DNA of 64,000 nucleotides. Origin: Epiperipatus broadwayi. Lineage: Eukaryota; Onychophora; Udeonychophora; Euonychophora; Peripatidae. Where the stretch lies: NCBI GenBank assembly GCA_028023455.1, contig JAQFVV010012495.1, forward strand, positions 4,401,016 through 4,465,015, read 5' to 3'. The position numbers and the translations under genes are program-made. The stretch's first letter is position 1, and each line of letters begins with the position of its first letter. The notes under the pieces are model-generated. The model was not told the origin of the DNA. It saw nothing but the letters and a program-made list of their open reading frames with translations, and did no database searches. Shown one piece after another: positions 13,646-26,086 of this stretch.

Positions 13646-14474
13646 CTGGCCATTTTCCTCACATTCTCATTATGGCTGGTACGCTGTCAACTAGCCATTG
13701 AGGATTCAAGTCGAAACCCAGCTCTCACCTTCATTGACACCATTACCAAAATAAAGAAAAGAGATCAAATGCTTGCCTCAAACAGCACCTTTGATGACAC
13801 TTGGAAACTGCAGCAATAGTATAAGTGACAACTCAACCACATGTAACAACACAATAGCCCTAAATGACTACAAGATATAAATCATAGCATATGCACAACC
13901 TGTGCTATATTAGGCAAACATCACCCACAAAAAGAGAACTTTATAAACATTGAGATGGTCCCAACTGTGGCACATGAACAACCTAAACGTCTCACAGGTC
14001 AAAGTTCCAATATAAACTTTAGTTCCAATACAAACTATTACACTTGATTGTAACTTGTAAATCATATTAAATTTGTTAAATAAATTTCTTTTTAGGAAAA
14101 AAAAAAACTCTGACAGCACTTGAATCACAGCTATGGCTGTGTTCTCTCTTGTGATTAAGAAATAGGGGATGAATTAGATGCTTCAGGCTTAATATTACAT
14201 TTCTTACACATTAATGAGTGTTGAATCATTCTGATTCTAGGATTTGCCCTGGTTTCTCTTAGTTGTAGTTTGCAGCACAGACCAGATCAGTGTTAAAATT
14301 TTGTTCTTTGCATTGTTAATGGGGAATTCTGATCTAACATTAAATTTGTCCAAGCATATTTATGCTATTAGCCTTATGTAATAGATAGAGCAGAGCAAAC
14401 CTGCTTTTACTATTTCTGCCATCACCTGTTTTATTCATTATTTCAATGCTTATATATTTCTATGGATTGTTATT

Positions 14475-14738
14475 ATAATAGAAAGTAGAAATGATGAGAT
14501 AATATCCATGTAAATAAAAATATCCTTCAATCTTTGATGTTTTATATTTCCATGAATTGTTATTATAATAAAGAATAAAAAAGTCAAACAAAAGAGCTAT
14601 TATAGGTTTAATGAAAAAACTGGTTTGGACTTAGAGATTGTCTAGTAGTAATAATTGATATATTCTGGGTAAAATCAAAAATTAAAAGTTATTTCTATTT
14701 ACATGAATATTATCTCATTTCTATTTTTTATTATATAT
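14475..14738. repeat. inverted repeat, ~48-bp arms
   Basis: The arm near 14475-14522 (containing GATGAGATAATATCCATGTA) is complementary to the arm near 14690-14738 (containing TACATGAATATTATCTCAT). Part of the left arm, including TTGTTATTATAATA, is also directly repeated at about 14560. A small foldback element is likely. Confidence 0.6.
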
Positions 14739-14789
14739 ATGTGATAATAAATAATCATAATTTTTTTTAAATATCTATAATTAAAATCG

Positions 14790-14922
14790 AAGTAACTACC
14801 TCTACTGAGTTATGTGATGTCAAAAACAATGAAAGAGAAAATGAACTCTCTCTTTAAGTTCTGTTGAGTTCTCTCTTTCATTGTTTATGATATCACATAA
14901 CTCAGTGGAAAATAGTTGCTTC
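14790..14922. repeat. short hairpin element
   Basis: Arms at 14790-14848 and 14866-14922 are near-perfect inverted copies. The left arm contains CTGAGTTATGTGATGTCA and the right arm TGATATCACATAACTCAG. The loop is 17 bases. No coding content is present, so it is a MITE-like or foldback sequence of unknown family. Confidence 0.8.
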
Positions 14923-15580
14923 CATTTCAGTTATATATTAAGATGCTTTACCTAGCTCAATATTAATTTATATATCAGCATTAGAGCTGGCTAAGTAAAC
15001 TTAATTTTATTTAAAGTTGTTTTTATATATTTAAGTTGTATTTTTGGTAAGTGTGGTATTATGTATACACATGCACACACGAATAGTAAAAAGATTTCAA
15101 AGTTGGCTCAGACTATTTTAATGTAACAATTTTTTTGGTTATTTTCTATTCCCTCATATCAGCCACATAATGGCGCTATTTTTTAGGTCAATTCCTAGAA
15201 ATATACCATTTCAGTGGTCTACACCCAACCTAAGAGGCTTCTTTCTATGATAAAACACAGAAAGAGTCCCTGCTGGTCTGGCTTTTTTCTATGCCAAAAG
15301 CACAGACAAATGCCTTATTGGCTGCCATAGTTGGTTGTGTTATTAACTTTATCATAATGCTAGAATGTCTATTTTCTCTATACTTTCATGTGAGAGTATA
15401 TGGATTTTAGCTTGTCGTAATTATTTAAAATTTTATTACAAAGGTTTTTTTTTCAAGTGCTTTAGCATACTGTTACATTGTAACTTTATTAACAATGTCA
15501 TGAAGATTCCATTATGAATGTGTAACCCTCAAAAATTGCTTTTAAGGGTGCACGTTTTTGTAAGAATTCGTTCATGACAA

Positions 15581-15700
15581 GTTACTTTTGATATATATGC
15601 ACAAACAAAAACAACCCAGTGTGTGATTATTAATTACTGTCCAAAAAAAAAAAAAAAGAAAGAAAATTAGTCAGGTATTATTTTTACATTTACTATTTAA
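15581..15700 (+). repeat. ~115-bp tandem repeat unit, left of the composite insertion
   Basis: This is one unit of the array that resumes at 17052. Shared blocks are ACAAAAACAACCCA, GATTAATTACTGTC followed by an A run, and TTAGTCAGGTATTATTTTTA. The array is split here by the composite element at 15701-17051. Confidence 0.8.
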
Positions 15701-17051
15701 TTTACATTCATATCGGCCATTCAAACCAATTGTGCAAACGCTTTGCGAGTGTTAAATAATAAATGAATGCCTTCTGATCAATACAAGATATAGAATTTAT
15801 GCAGGAATAAAAAGGATCTCTTATTCCTACGACTCAAATATTATATATGAGCAAATCTGAAGTACTTGCACAGAAGGCGTGACGATAGAACGGTCACTTT
15901 TAAATCACCATATACAAAGTCTGAACGAATGACGCAATGAAATTTCCTAGAATTTACTAAACGTCATTCCAACTGAAACTTAATCATATATATAAGTAAG
16001 CATTTATTACAATTATATGCAGACACTATAAAAATAAATGCTTACTTATATATATGATTAAGTTTCAGTTGGAATGACGTTTAGTAAATTCTAGGAAATT
16101 TCATCGTGTCATTCGTTCAGACTTTGTATATGGTGATTTAAAAGTGACCGTTCTATCGTCACGCCTTCTGTGCAAGTACTTCAGATTTGCTCATATATAA
16201 ATATTTGAGTTGTAGGAATAAGAGATCCTTTTTATTCCTGCATAAATTCTATATCTTGTATTGATCAGAAGGCATTCATTTATTATTTAACACTCGCAAA
16301 GCGTTTGCACAATTGGTTTGAATGGCCGACATGAATGTAAATTACAATTATATGCAGATGCTATAAAAATAAATGCTTACTTATATATATGATTAAGTTT
16401 CAGTTGGAATGACGTTTAGTAAATTCTAGGAAATTTCATCGCGTCATTCGTTCAGACTTTGTATATGGTGATTTAAAAGTGACCGTTCTATCGTCACGCC
16501 TTCTGTGCAAGTACTTCAGATTTGCTCATATATAAATATTTGAGTCGTAGGAATAAGAGATCCTTTTTATTCCTGCATAAATTCTATATCTTGTATGGAT
16601 CAGAAGGCATTCATTTATTATTTAACACTTGCAAAGCGTTTGCACAATTGGTTTAAATGGCCGATATGAATGTAAATTACAATTATATGCAGACGCTATA
16701 AAAATAAATGCTTACTTATATATATGATTAAGTTTCAGTTGGAATGACGTTTAGTAAATTCTAGGAAATTTCATCGTGTCATTCGTTCAGACTTTGTATA
16801 TGGTGATTTAAAAGTGACCGTTCTATCGTCATGCCTTCTGTGCAAGTACTTCAGATTTGCTCATATATAAACATTTGAGTCATAGGAATAAGAGATCCTT
16901 TTTATTCCTGCATAAATTCTATATCTTGTATTGATCAGAAGGCATTCATTTATTATTTAACACTCGCAAAGTGTTTGCACAATTGGTTTGAATGGCCGAT
17001 ATGAATGTAAATTACAATTATATACAGACGCTATAAAATAAATGCTTAATT
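15701..17051. mobile_element. composite hairpin/tandem element with 13-bp target duplication
   Basis: The 1351-bp insertion is built from one ~306-bp core. One inverted copy lies at 15701-16005. Three direct copies follow at 16036-16341, 16371-16676 and 16706-17011, each followed by a 29-base linker that gives a 335-bp period. The element ends with the first ~9 bases of a further copy. The inverted copy and first direct copy would form a hairpin of about 305 bp with a 30-base loop. ATTTACTATTTAA occurs immediately on both sides (15688-15700 and 17052-17064), and that sequence is part of the 115-bp array that is interrupted. There is no long open frame, no poly-A tail and no recognisable tRNA-type promoter. 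Copies differ by only a few bases, so the amplification is recent. Confidence 0.92.
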
Positions 17052-17690
17052 ATTTACTATTTAAATAAGATTAGTTTTTATGTGTATACACATTAACAAA
17101 AACAACCCAGTTTCTGATTAATTACTGTCCAAAAAATAAAAGCAAATTAGTCGGGTTTGATTTTTAAATGTAGTATTTGAATCACGGTACTTTTTATATA
17201 TACACAATAACAAAAAGAACCCACTTTCTGATTAATTACTGTCCAAAAAAATGCAAAATAGTCAGGTATCATTTTTAAATTTAGTATTTAAATAACAGTA
17301 CCTTTTTATATATAGACACTAACAAAAAAAACCCACTTTCTGATTCATTACTGTCAAAAAAAAAAGTAAATTAGTCAGGTATCATTTGTAAATTGAGTAT
17401 TTCAATGATGGTCCTTTTTATATATACACACTTTCTGATTAATTACTGTCAAAAAAAAAAAAGCAAATTACTCGGGTATTATTTTTAAATTTAGCGTGAA
17501 TGTAGAAATTTTGGATAAATTGAAAAATGTATAATTGAGTATTATTTTCTATTAAAAAAATACCGTAACTTTTTATAGATATACACACAAACAAAAACAA
17601 CCCATTTTATGATTGATTACTGTCCAAAAAAACATCAATTATTCTTGTATCATTTTAAAATTTAACGTGAATTTCTTAATTTTTGTTTTT
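17052..17690 (+). repeat. ~115-bp tandem array, about five degenerate units
   Basis: Successive units start near 17085, 17200, 17315, 17425 and 17585. Each has a TTTTTATATATACACA lead, AACAAAAACAACCCA (partly lost in the fourth), TTTCTGATTAATTACTGTC, an A run, and TTAGTCAGGTATCATTTTTA. Units differ by substitutions and A-run length. The third to fourth junction is shortened, and the interval before the last unit is enlarged. Confidence 0.82.
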
Positions 17691-19380
17691 TAAATAGTAA
17701 TATTATTTACTATTAGTTCCTCTAATTTCCTATTACAAAACAAAAAAAGCCGATATATATATAGATAGAATCACAGGCCTGGCCTGGAATCATAATATGT
17801 ATGTGTTTTTGATTAGCATCAACACCATCAAATGGCTGATACGAGAGAATAGAAAACTACCGTTTTTTAAAAAAAATGAACTTTGCAATCAAATTTATTA
17901 TCTTTTCTATAAAATATTTTTTTATAGTTCAGAAACAATATTATAATCTTATTATTAATTCCAATCAGTTCATTTTAATTAAGAGTTTAACAAAAATATA
18001 GTTTTATTTCTATGAAGTATTGTTGTCTGGAAAAATTTTAATTAATGAAATTAAATTTTGAATTTTGTAATTGATTAAAATGTTGGCTTATGTGAGTAAA
18101 AATATTTTAATCATTGGTTTGCTTATCAGGGAGATTCCTTAAATTCCTAAGTGGGAAAACAATAAACAGTGGGTCTACATAAAAGATGATCTAAAAATCA
18201 TGTAATTACTCTAATTGATCTTACTTAATTTTTCTGCTCTGTCTGTTTTGATTCTGCCATATTATATGTGCCCATCTTGAAAATGAACTCAGAACTTACT
18301 CTAGTTGCTGCATTTAAAGTCATGTGCCGCTAAGGCATATAAAAGATAAACTCTACTCTCCAGAAAGTGCTAACTTCACTTTTCCAATTGACTAGCAAAG
18401 CCAACTGCTGACATCCTAGAGCCCATCATATCAAAACACTTCTTATAATCCATAAAACACTGGAAATTACATCAACATGCCAAGTGTACATACACATATA
18501 TTACTGGTACAGAAAGTAAGAACCCTATACCTACTTCCCTATGGTCTGAACTTAAAACCTTTTGAAATGTTTTCTGCCCTTGTCATGTATGTTTACATTT
18601 TTATTTTAACTTTTAAATCATCTGATGTCAAACCTTCAACCTTATCAAACTAAATTTTGCGTTTATTTTTTCTTTCCGAGGGTGAATTTATACGGAGACG
18701 TGTGCCTTATTGAATAGCCCTTCCCATATGAAGTTTTCCCAGAAAATTGAGTCATTCACCTCTCATACGAAGTTTTCCCGAACTTTGGGTCATTCAAAAG
18801 GGGTTAGAGAAGAATCTGACTGCAAAACACACATATATAAGGTAATTGTATCAAACCCTCTCAGCTTTAACTTAACCTCAAATTAGATCTCTATGTTTAT
18901 GGACAATGTCTCTCTTTTTTTTTTTGTTCATTGCCAAGTACCAATCTTGTTATTTAACAAGAATCGTAGGGTCTATTAGATATTTGTTTGACGCAGCAAT
19001 TTAATTCGATGCCCGCTTTACTGCTCAGGGTGTGGTAGCGCCTTGCACCGAAGGAGATACGATGGGTGAATGAACTTTCGATCAAATCTTTCCTATAAAT
19101 TTCTATTTTTATTCACATTAAAGTCTAAAACAACCCTCTTGCTTTAACCTATTATTAAATGCACATATTTTGGAATGTATAACTTATATATCATGTATAG
19201 AAACAAATCAATAGTTTAATTTCAAACTCACTAATATTTATTCTAAGAAAAATAATAAATGGCACACTCATGTATATGATAAGTATTTTTAATAGATTAC
19301 AATTAAAAGAGAAAACAACAAAAAATAGCATTAAATAATACATGTATAGCACTAGATAATCACACAGTTAAGTTGGATTA
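17691..19380. other. intronic DNA without recognised gene
   Basis: No exon is recognised. A small imperfect direct repeat, GAAGTTTTCCC followed by GTCATTC, occurs twice at about 18730-18795. The segment 18940-19070 has higher GC and CpG than its surroundings but matches no RNA gene I know. Confidence 0.4.
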
Positions 19381-19399
19381 GATTTAATGGTTAAATGAT

Positions 19400-20345
19400 A
19401 TATTGAAACAGACAGATCGAAGAACCGATCTTCGTTTCATGTATTTTTAAGTACGGTAATTCGAACTACTATCCGCCCGCAGTGAGATTTGTCTATTTTC
19501 AGTCATAATAAAAAAATTAGTTATATATATTATGTTTTGTAAATAAATATGTAAGGTTCCATATATAAATGTCACAAACCATGAAATAATATTCGTGTGT
19601 GCGTGGTTTGTGAATTTGTATCAATTTAATTTAAAGTTCATTGCGGGCGTATTTGTTTAAATTTTAGCTTTTTGTAAAATTATACAAAGTCGTTTAAAAA
19701 TACTGATCAAAAGTCACATTCCTTTGATCAGTGTTTTTAATTAAAATCTAAATTGCAAAATGTACAGAGTAATTAAATTGTATTCGAAATTAGTTAAGGA
19801 ATTTATATGTGTAATTACTGTGTCAATTTAAAAATTGCGTATTAAAGTAAAAGATTGCTGGAAACGGAACAATAAAAAGGATAATTGAGATTGTATGGTC
19901 AAGCTGAATGGCTGGAGGCTGGAAAAAGTAGGCGGAGCCTAAAAACAAAAATCAGGCGGAAAGGTCAACTGTGGCGATCTTAGAGAAAAACGAACATTCT
20001 AACTTTGAGGTCTTTGAGAGAGGTAGTCTCAAGACAGCACAGCAGTTGAGAGTAATTCAAACAAATTTGTTAAGAAGTTCACCGGTAAACCGCAATGTTG
20101 ATGGGCTAAGTGCCAGGAGCTGGTCTCTGCCCTGCCAATTTGGGTCTTCGTGCCGCTGACTGATCATGTGTTATGTGCTTCATAATTTCCAGCTTCCAAT
20201 CTCCAAATTGACAATGCCTTGCAAATAACTTTCAAAATGCGCGCCTACGTTCGTCGGAAATATAAATCGTCAGAAGCCAAGCCGGATGAAGAAAGAAGGG
20301 TAACTGTGTTACATGAACTTTTAACTTCCTCCCGAGCTTAATGTT
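19400..20345 (+). promoter_or_regulatory. CpG-bearing, higher-GC region: possible promoter or first exon
   Basis: Base composition rises well above the flanks, and CpG dinucleotides become frequent, especially 19900-20330. Palindromes accompany it: TCACAAACCA with TGGTTTGTGA (about 19570-19620), CGCCCGCAGTG with CATTGCGGGCG (about 19470 and 19640), and ACTGATCAAA with TTTGATCAGT (about 19702-19732). A strong donor-like GTAAGT occurs at 20366-20371. This could be a plus-strand promoter and first exon nested antisense in the receptor intron. It could equally be an inserted repeat of different composition. Confidence 0.3.
20237..20341 (+). CDS. possible short coding exon or upstream ORF, unrecognised
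   Basis: An ATG-initiated frame of 34 codons ends at a TAA at 20339-20341. The first 21 residues, MRAYVRRKYKSSEAKPDEER and one more Arg, are basic, hydrophilic and CpG-rich in codons, unlike the Phe/Tyr/Ile-rich chance frames elsewhere. A GTAACT directly after the AGAAGG at about 20300 could be a splice donor ending such an exon. I do not recognise the peptide and see no matching downstream exon in the window. A chance ORF in an AT-poor patch is a serious alternative. Confidence 0.2.
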   Translation: MRAYVRRKYKSSEAKPDEERRVTVLHELLTSSRA

Positions 20346-20371
20346 ATCAATCAAATAAACGACATGTAAGT

Positions 20372-23300
20372 TTTTATCTTGTTTATAATGATACTGTTTA
20401 ACCTGTCAGTAAATTTTCTTTTCTTTTAATCCTCCGCTCTAGTCTTTAGAAATAATTCATAAAAATTGTAATTAATAGTAATAATAATTCAAATGAATGC
20501 ATTTATATTTTTTTTTGTTGCTTATTCCATAAACAAACGATGCCAATAGTAATATTTCCCAACTCTGTGTAAAACTAGTGTATAATGATGATTAAGTTAT
20601 TTACAAGTAATTCCGTTTTCTGAATTAAATATTCTTTCATATTCCGAGTTGGTAAATGTTAACTCACTTTATTATTCTATGTTAAGTTGTCATATAATTG
20701 TAATCTAAGGTTCAATCTTAAATATATAAAATGATTTCCGAGTATTGTATTAATGTCATATATGAAATAAGAAATAACTCACTGTATAATTTGATACTGT
20801 CGCTACCGCCTGTCAACCTGGAGGGTTAGGGGTTTCAGAGTAAAATGTAATTAATTATTGTTTTCGCAGTCAGTTTAATTCTGCTATGTTTATTGGGATA
20901 AGGATCTCAGCCTGTGGCGTAGAAATAGACGAATAGATTCCAGGTTTTGTATAATTTCTTTTAAAAATCCACTTCAAGTACTCGTCCTTCATGTTTGTGG
21001 CAATGCCTTCCCTTCGCTGAAGTTAGCGTCTCGCCATACTACCATTGGGAAAAGAAAGCAGTTTCTTTCCCAGGTAATCTCTTGGATCACCGGGGTCGAC
21101 ATGATCTCGACTGGTTGTAGTGTCCCGGAACTACTTGGGGGCATTAAGCCTTGTCAAAGTACAAGCCGCCCGGTATTCCGTTGATGCACCGCAAGTGATT
21201 ACTGTAGGGCTCTTGAATCCAGGCAACCACCAGTACATCTATCTCCTATGTCGTATTTATATGAAACCACCTCCAACTGTTCGTCTACGTAACGGCTCGA
21301 GTCTATTCGAATAAAATAAGTTAATAAATAATCTTTAGATAAATATTTTTTTTTCAATGCTAAAATACTCTGATTCTCTTAGCCATCCCTCAATCATTTA
21401 ACTACACAGCTATTGGCATGAGTTTGGTCACCGGATAAAATGATTACTAAAGACTAGTAGCCAAATACAAGAGGATTCATGAAAGTCTTACCGTACTATT
21501 GAATACTATGTTTATATGCTTATATTTCTATTTTCTTATTAAACAATTTATTTAATATAATTTTGTGTCCTCCACCTTATTACTCTCCAAGTCTATTTAA
21601 CCATTTGCTGTCTGTATTGGTAACTTAAATATATACGTTACATGAATGACCGTTCCAATATCTAGAGTCTAATAAATCTATATATCATTAACTGTAAGAA
21701 TTTAGTCTATGTTCTGAGCTGAGCTAGAAAAGGGATAACCCCGTGCTGTTATAAAGTCATCATCGGTTAGTCATACCAGGGTTTGGGTTTGAATTCAGTT
21801 GGCGTTTGGAATGTATTCTTAAACGCGGACTGGGTTTGAACTCGGGTACTGGGTATGAGTAAGCGTGGTGGATTTATACCGGTACAATATGTGTATATTT
21901 ACCGGTAATATAGAGTCTGAATAACCTGCATATGTGTCCGAGTGCAGTTGTAATTTAATCCAGGGATCCAGCAGAGGCAAATATGATGTCCGTCTCTTCC
22001 ACTTAATATTTCAATCCTTAAGTCCATCTAAAGTGGCGTGTTTATTCTACTGTTCCTTTTTTCTTGGATAAATTCCGGAATGGCAGACGATCTGCACCAG
22101 ATTCATATAGCTGTCATTCTGAAGGGCAATTGGGGATATTGACTGTGGTACATATTTATGTGGCATAGGTAAATGGCTGGAGTTCGAACACCGACCCCAG
22201 CACGATGGTGATTTTACCCCATGCGATCCATGAGGTCTCTTCTATATTTATTTCAGTTTGCACAATTTATTCCCCATCTTTTGCTTTGTGGCTAATTTAT
22301 TATATATCTCTCTTACTAAATTTTCTTCAATATATTTTAGAACACCTGCTCTTCTTTCCCATCAGACCAGCAGAAGTCAACTGTCTGTTTTTTTTTTTTT
22401 TAATTAATTCATAATTTGAGTTTCCTTTCTCCTTATCTCGGGTATTCCTTTGTTTTCAAAAATAGATTTTTTTATAAAATGCCAATAAAAGGAAAACCAC
22501 TTAGCAATCTCAACTTTTACTTATCTAATTCTTTTTTCTTTTATTCTTGGAATTTTTTAATTATAAATCTTTTCGTCGACTTTAATTAAACAAAAGAAAT
22601 CGAAAAGAGTTCAATAAATAATGGGCATTCCATATTCATTTCTCTTAAAAAATTATTTCCACAAAATCAGTTTAATTAAAAAAATGAGATATCTTTCAAA
22701 TAGTTAGATCTGTTTTTTTTTCTTTTTTTGAACAATGAGATACGTTTGGCTAATTGATTCGGGAAGTTATAATTGTAAAAGAAACTTTTCTTTTACATGC
22801 TTTAAAATCTTTTAACAATTTTTTTTTTCTTGTTTTCAACAACATTTACCCATATACATGTATGCCACCTAAAATATATACCTATACCCCTCATTCCACC
22901 AAATACACGTGTTTGTCTGTGCAACTTTTACAAAATAATTATAGCATAATATTATAAAAAAATGATCTACAATCTACATTTTCTTTCCTTTTGTAACAGG
23001 GTTTAAACCCAGCTACTGTTACACTTTACATAAACTTTCTACAGATATATTAGTAAATGAGCTGAGTAATAAACATGAGGGTGTAAATTTTTTTATATTT
23101 CAATTTTATTGATATGTAATTTTATATTTGTTTTATTGATTTTATTCTTTTATAGCTATATTATAGATTATAATTATAATCATTTGAGTATGTTTTAACT
23201 AACTCCTTAATTTCTTTTAAAATTTGACAATTGATAATTAAGTTAAAAAGCACACAATAGTTTCTAGAATATTTTTTACTTCCTTTTTAAAGTTAAGTGA

Positions 23301-24430
23301 AAGTTATTTAAAAAAATCCTAGAGTAAGATTCTTCCCCCTTTCAATTTTGTAATTGTTTTAAACTATGAGATTTTTTTTAGCACTTTTTAATTAGAAAGG
23401 ATTTTGTAAGTTTATAAGAAAAAGAAATCTAGATTAATATCTCTTTTAGTATATGATTTAATTAATAATTTCTTAGAACTTAACATATTCATTTCTTACT
23501 TGATGTACCTGTGTGTATATTAATTTTTATGTGGATGTTAAACCATTTAAAGTATTGGCAATTTTTTGCTTGTTTTTTATATCATATGTGGCTGAAAGAA
23601 AAAGATTGTTCTGCTTGTGTGCATGCAAGCATACATATAAAATGATCCTTTCTATATACCACAGGATGGTTTATTTATATATTCAGCCTTCTATTTATTT
23701 CTATACTTAGTCAATCTACAGAGGCAGATTTTGATATTTGACATTGGGTTCTGACCATGCTCTTTTATATATAATTTATCTGTTTTAACCCATGTTTATT
23801 TACTGCTGAAATTTGCTCTCATTGTTTTTGCATTGGGTCAAGTGTAGTAAATCTTCCCATACATTCATATTTATTTTCCTCTTTTGTTTAACATGAGTTA
23901 CTTATGGACTTATTTATTATTCTTTGTTAGAAGTTTCCTCTAATGGCCAGGATCTCGCTTGCACTGCATATGAGCTTTGTTAGTAAAATCAGTAACATGT
24001 GAACTTGTTTAGTAATAAAGTCTGCTGACATTTAATTATAGATTAATGTTATTACAAAGATAAGTGCACACATCTGGAATTGTTAAGCATATCCAACATT
24101 CTGTTATTGTAACTTTGAATTATTTTAATGAATAAAGGTCTTTAAAAAGAGTTTATACTCAATTTTAATCTATGTTTGAGCTAACTATAGTTCAACCCTA
24201 CCATTATTGTAAGGTTTTGTTTTACTATTGTTAATATTGTTGTTAATTGTTAGACTTGTTTAGCATTTAATTATTGTTGTCTACCCAGAACAATTGTCTA
24301 TTTTGAAAAGAATCTGTGCTCTCGATGATCTAGCAGCAATAATTGATCTATGTATAAGGGAACAGCTAGAATATGCATTAGTAGTTAATATCCTCATCAT
24401 CAAACTGTAAATATTTTAGGCTAGAGATTT
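20372..24430. other. intronic DNA, no established gene
   Basis: From 20990 to 21310 the sequence is again GC- and CpG-richer, with a 64-codon open frame of no recognised family. Around 21770-22200 there are box-B-like stretches (GGTTTGAATTC near 21790, GAGTTCGAACACC near 22172) that may be old tRNA-derived SINEs. From 22200 to 24430 the DNA returns to ordinary AT-rich sequence, with T runs near 22387 and 22711 and no exon signal. Confidence 0.4.
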
Positions 24431-26086
24431 AGTGGCATCCTGTGTTGAAGGATCGTAAATGCAGACTGTCTGATATAATATATATATTGGACGTGACCAA
24501 CAAACTAAACACGGCTCATAAATATTTCAGCATTTCCATTTTACCGTATTTCTCAGCTAATGCAAACTGATCTTTTGCATTAATTGACCTGGGTATATAT
24601 ATATTGTGCTGGTCAAAATATTCTTATCCATCTAACACGAGCTGGAACTCACAAAATGTACTTCAAACCCAGTCGAGCCCAAGATTTTGGTCAGGGACCA
24701 GCCTGGATTCGAACCCACTCTCCAAGCCCCAGATCTAACACCTAATGGATAACATAACAATGATAGCACACGAGATTTAATTCTTAATCCGGCCCGCTAG
24801 CAAATCGGAGAAAACAATAAGACTCATGGACTTAAAACATATATATAAACAACTTAATACTAGAAGACATTCCAAAGATAAAATCTAATATAATTAGTTA
24901 ATAGGGGTTTTACTAATGAAAAGCTATGGACAATTAGTGAATTGGATTGATTTAATAATGAGACAGAAACTAAGAGATAATGAATTATAAAATATATTTA
25001 TTAACAAATTTCATATGTATCTTGATATAACATTATTTAGCATGCATGCATTTTATTTATTAAGTGACATTACTCTAGGCCACTTAAACAATAATTGATA
25101 TGTTGGCAAATAGATTTGTGGCCATTATTCAATGGAAACAAATATCATGCTATACAACTAATCACTACATTAACTTATTAGTTATGTCCTTTTATAATCA
25201 GTTCGAGTGGCTATTTTACATGAAATCAAACCAAGTCTGGAGAGAAATTTAATAGTACCTGTGATTATAATAAGTTTTTATATTAAATATGGGCATATCA
25301 AGCATCCCAGATAGCTTTAGATCGAACGGGTTTTCAAGAATGCTTCAGATCAATGCCGAAGATTGCATATTATGGAGGTAAGAGTTGGCTATAACGATTT
25401 TATTAATATGCTAGGCACAAGTAAAATATACTAATAAAGTTGCTCTGCGGATGGAAAAATAGTTTTAGGGTTTTTGTGACAAACAACGGTTTACCCAATA
25501 ACCGGTGTCATGCTGCTAAAAAGGGAACCTTTATTGGTTCAATGAAGTGGGGGACTTACGTGCTAATCTGGCCCATAGCTCAGACTTCGCTACTGCACTA
25601 CCCATAAAAGAGGAAGATAGGCTGGACTTACCGTGGCTCCATCTTATATATCTATAAAACAGCACAACGAGAAAATATTAATAAGTTTCACATCCGCCAA
25701 GCCAAAGGATATTATAAATTAAATATCATATATTAAATGAACACCAGTTCATCAGCTTGATCAAAAGAGCCAACTCTGTAGCATGAGAAATACGATATGT
25801 TACTGATGGGAATATACATCTATACAAACTTTACTTTATCCCGTTCAATCTCTTTAGTTATCTATAACTACTAAACTTTTAAACAGGGGGGAAAAGTATA
25901 TTTAATAAGGGACTTACGAATACTTTACTAAAAAAATATACTTAGGATTACACTCCAGGCTAGTTTAATCTTTAGTAACATAATAATTAAAGGTTGAAAA
26001 GCCACATTTTATATTTATATTAATTAATTAATAAATGACCAAATATCAATGAGCACAAACATGTCGCCGCTATTTATAAATTAGGT

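Larger units (their letters stand above)
11410..14106 (+). mobile_element. L1/Tx1-like LINE fragment with poly-A tail
   Basis: This is a 5'-truncated non-LTR retrotransposon. From left to right it holds the region preceding the reverse transcriptase (RT) domain, an RT domain, a thumb region, a C-terminal cysteine motif, about 450 bases of 3' untranslated sequence, an AATAAA-type signal near 14076 and a 12-base A run. The endonuclease and ORF1 are absent. The thumb segment with a Phe-Trp-Gly motif and the C-terminal CX2CX8HX4C motif are the kind known in the L1/Tx1 group, so I place it there, but clade assignment needs a phylogeny. I could not find a flanking target duplication. The element lies inside the receptor's last intron, on the opposite strand to the gene. 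Confidence 0.85.

Noticed and set aside
15701-17051. Hammerhead ribozyme (retrozyme) in the 335-bp unit
   Set aside because: Multimeric insertion suggested a retrozyme. The closest match to the CTGANGA...GAAA core on the inverted strand is CTGAACGAATGACACGATGAAA, which has one extra base and no convincing stem II. A covariance-model search would be decisive.
25540-25650. snRNA-like sequence (GGGGGACTTACG, GACTTACCGTGG)
   Set aside because: Short resemblance to U1-type 5' sequence only. No further snRNA structure or Sm site follows.
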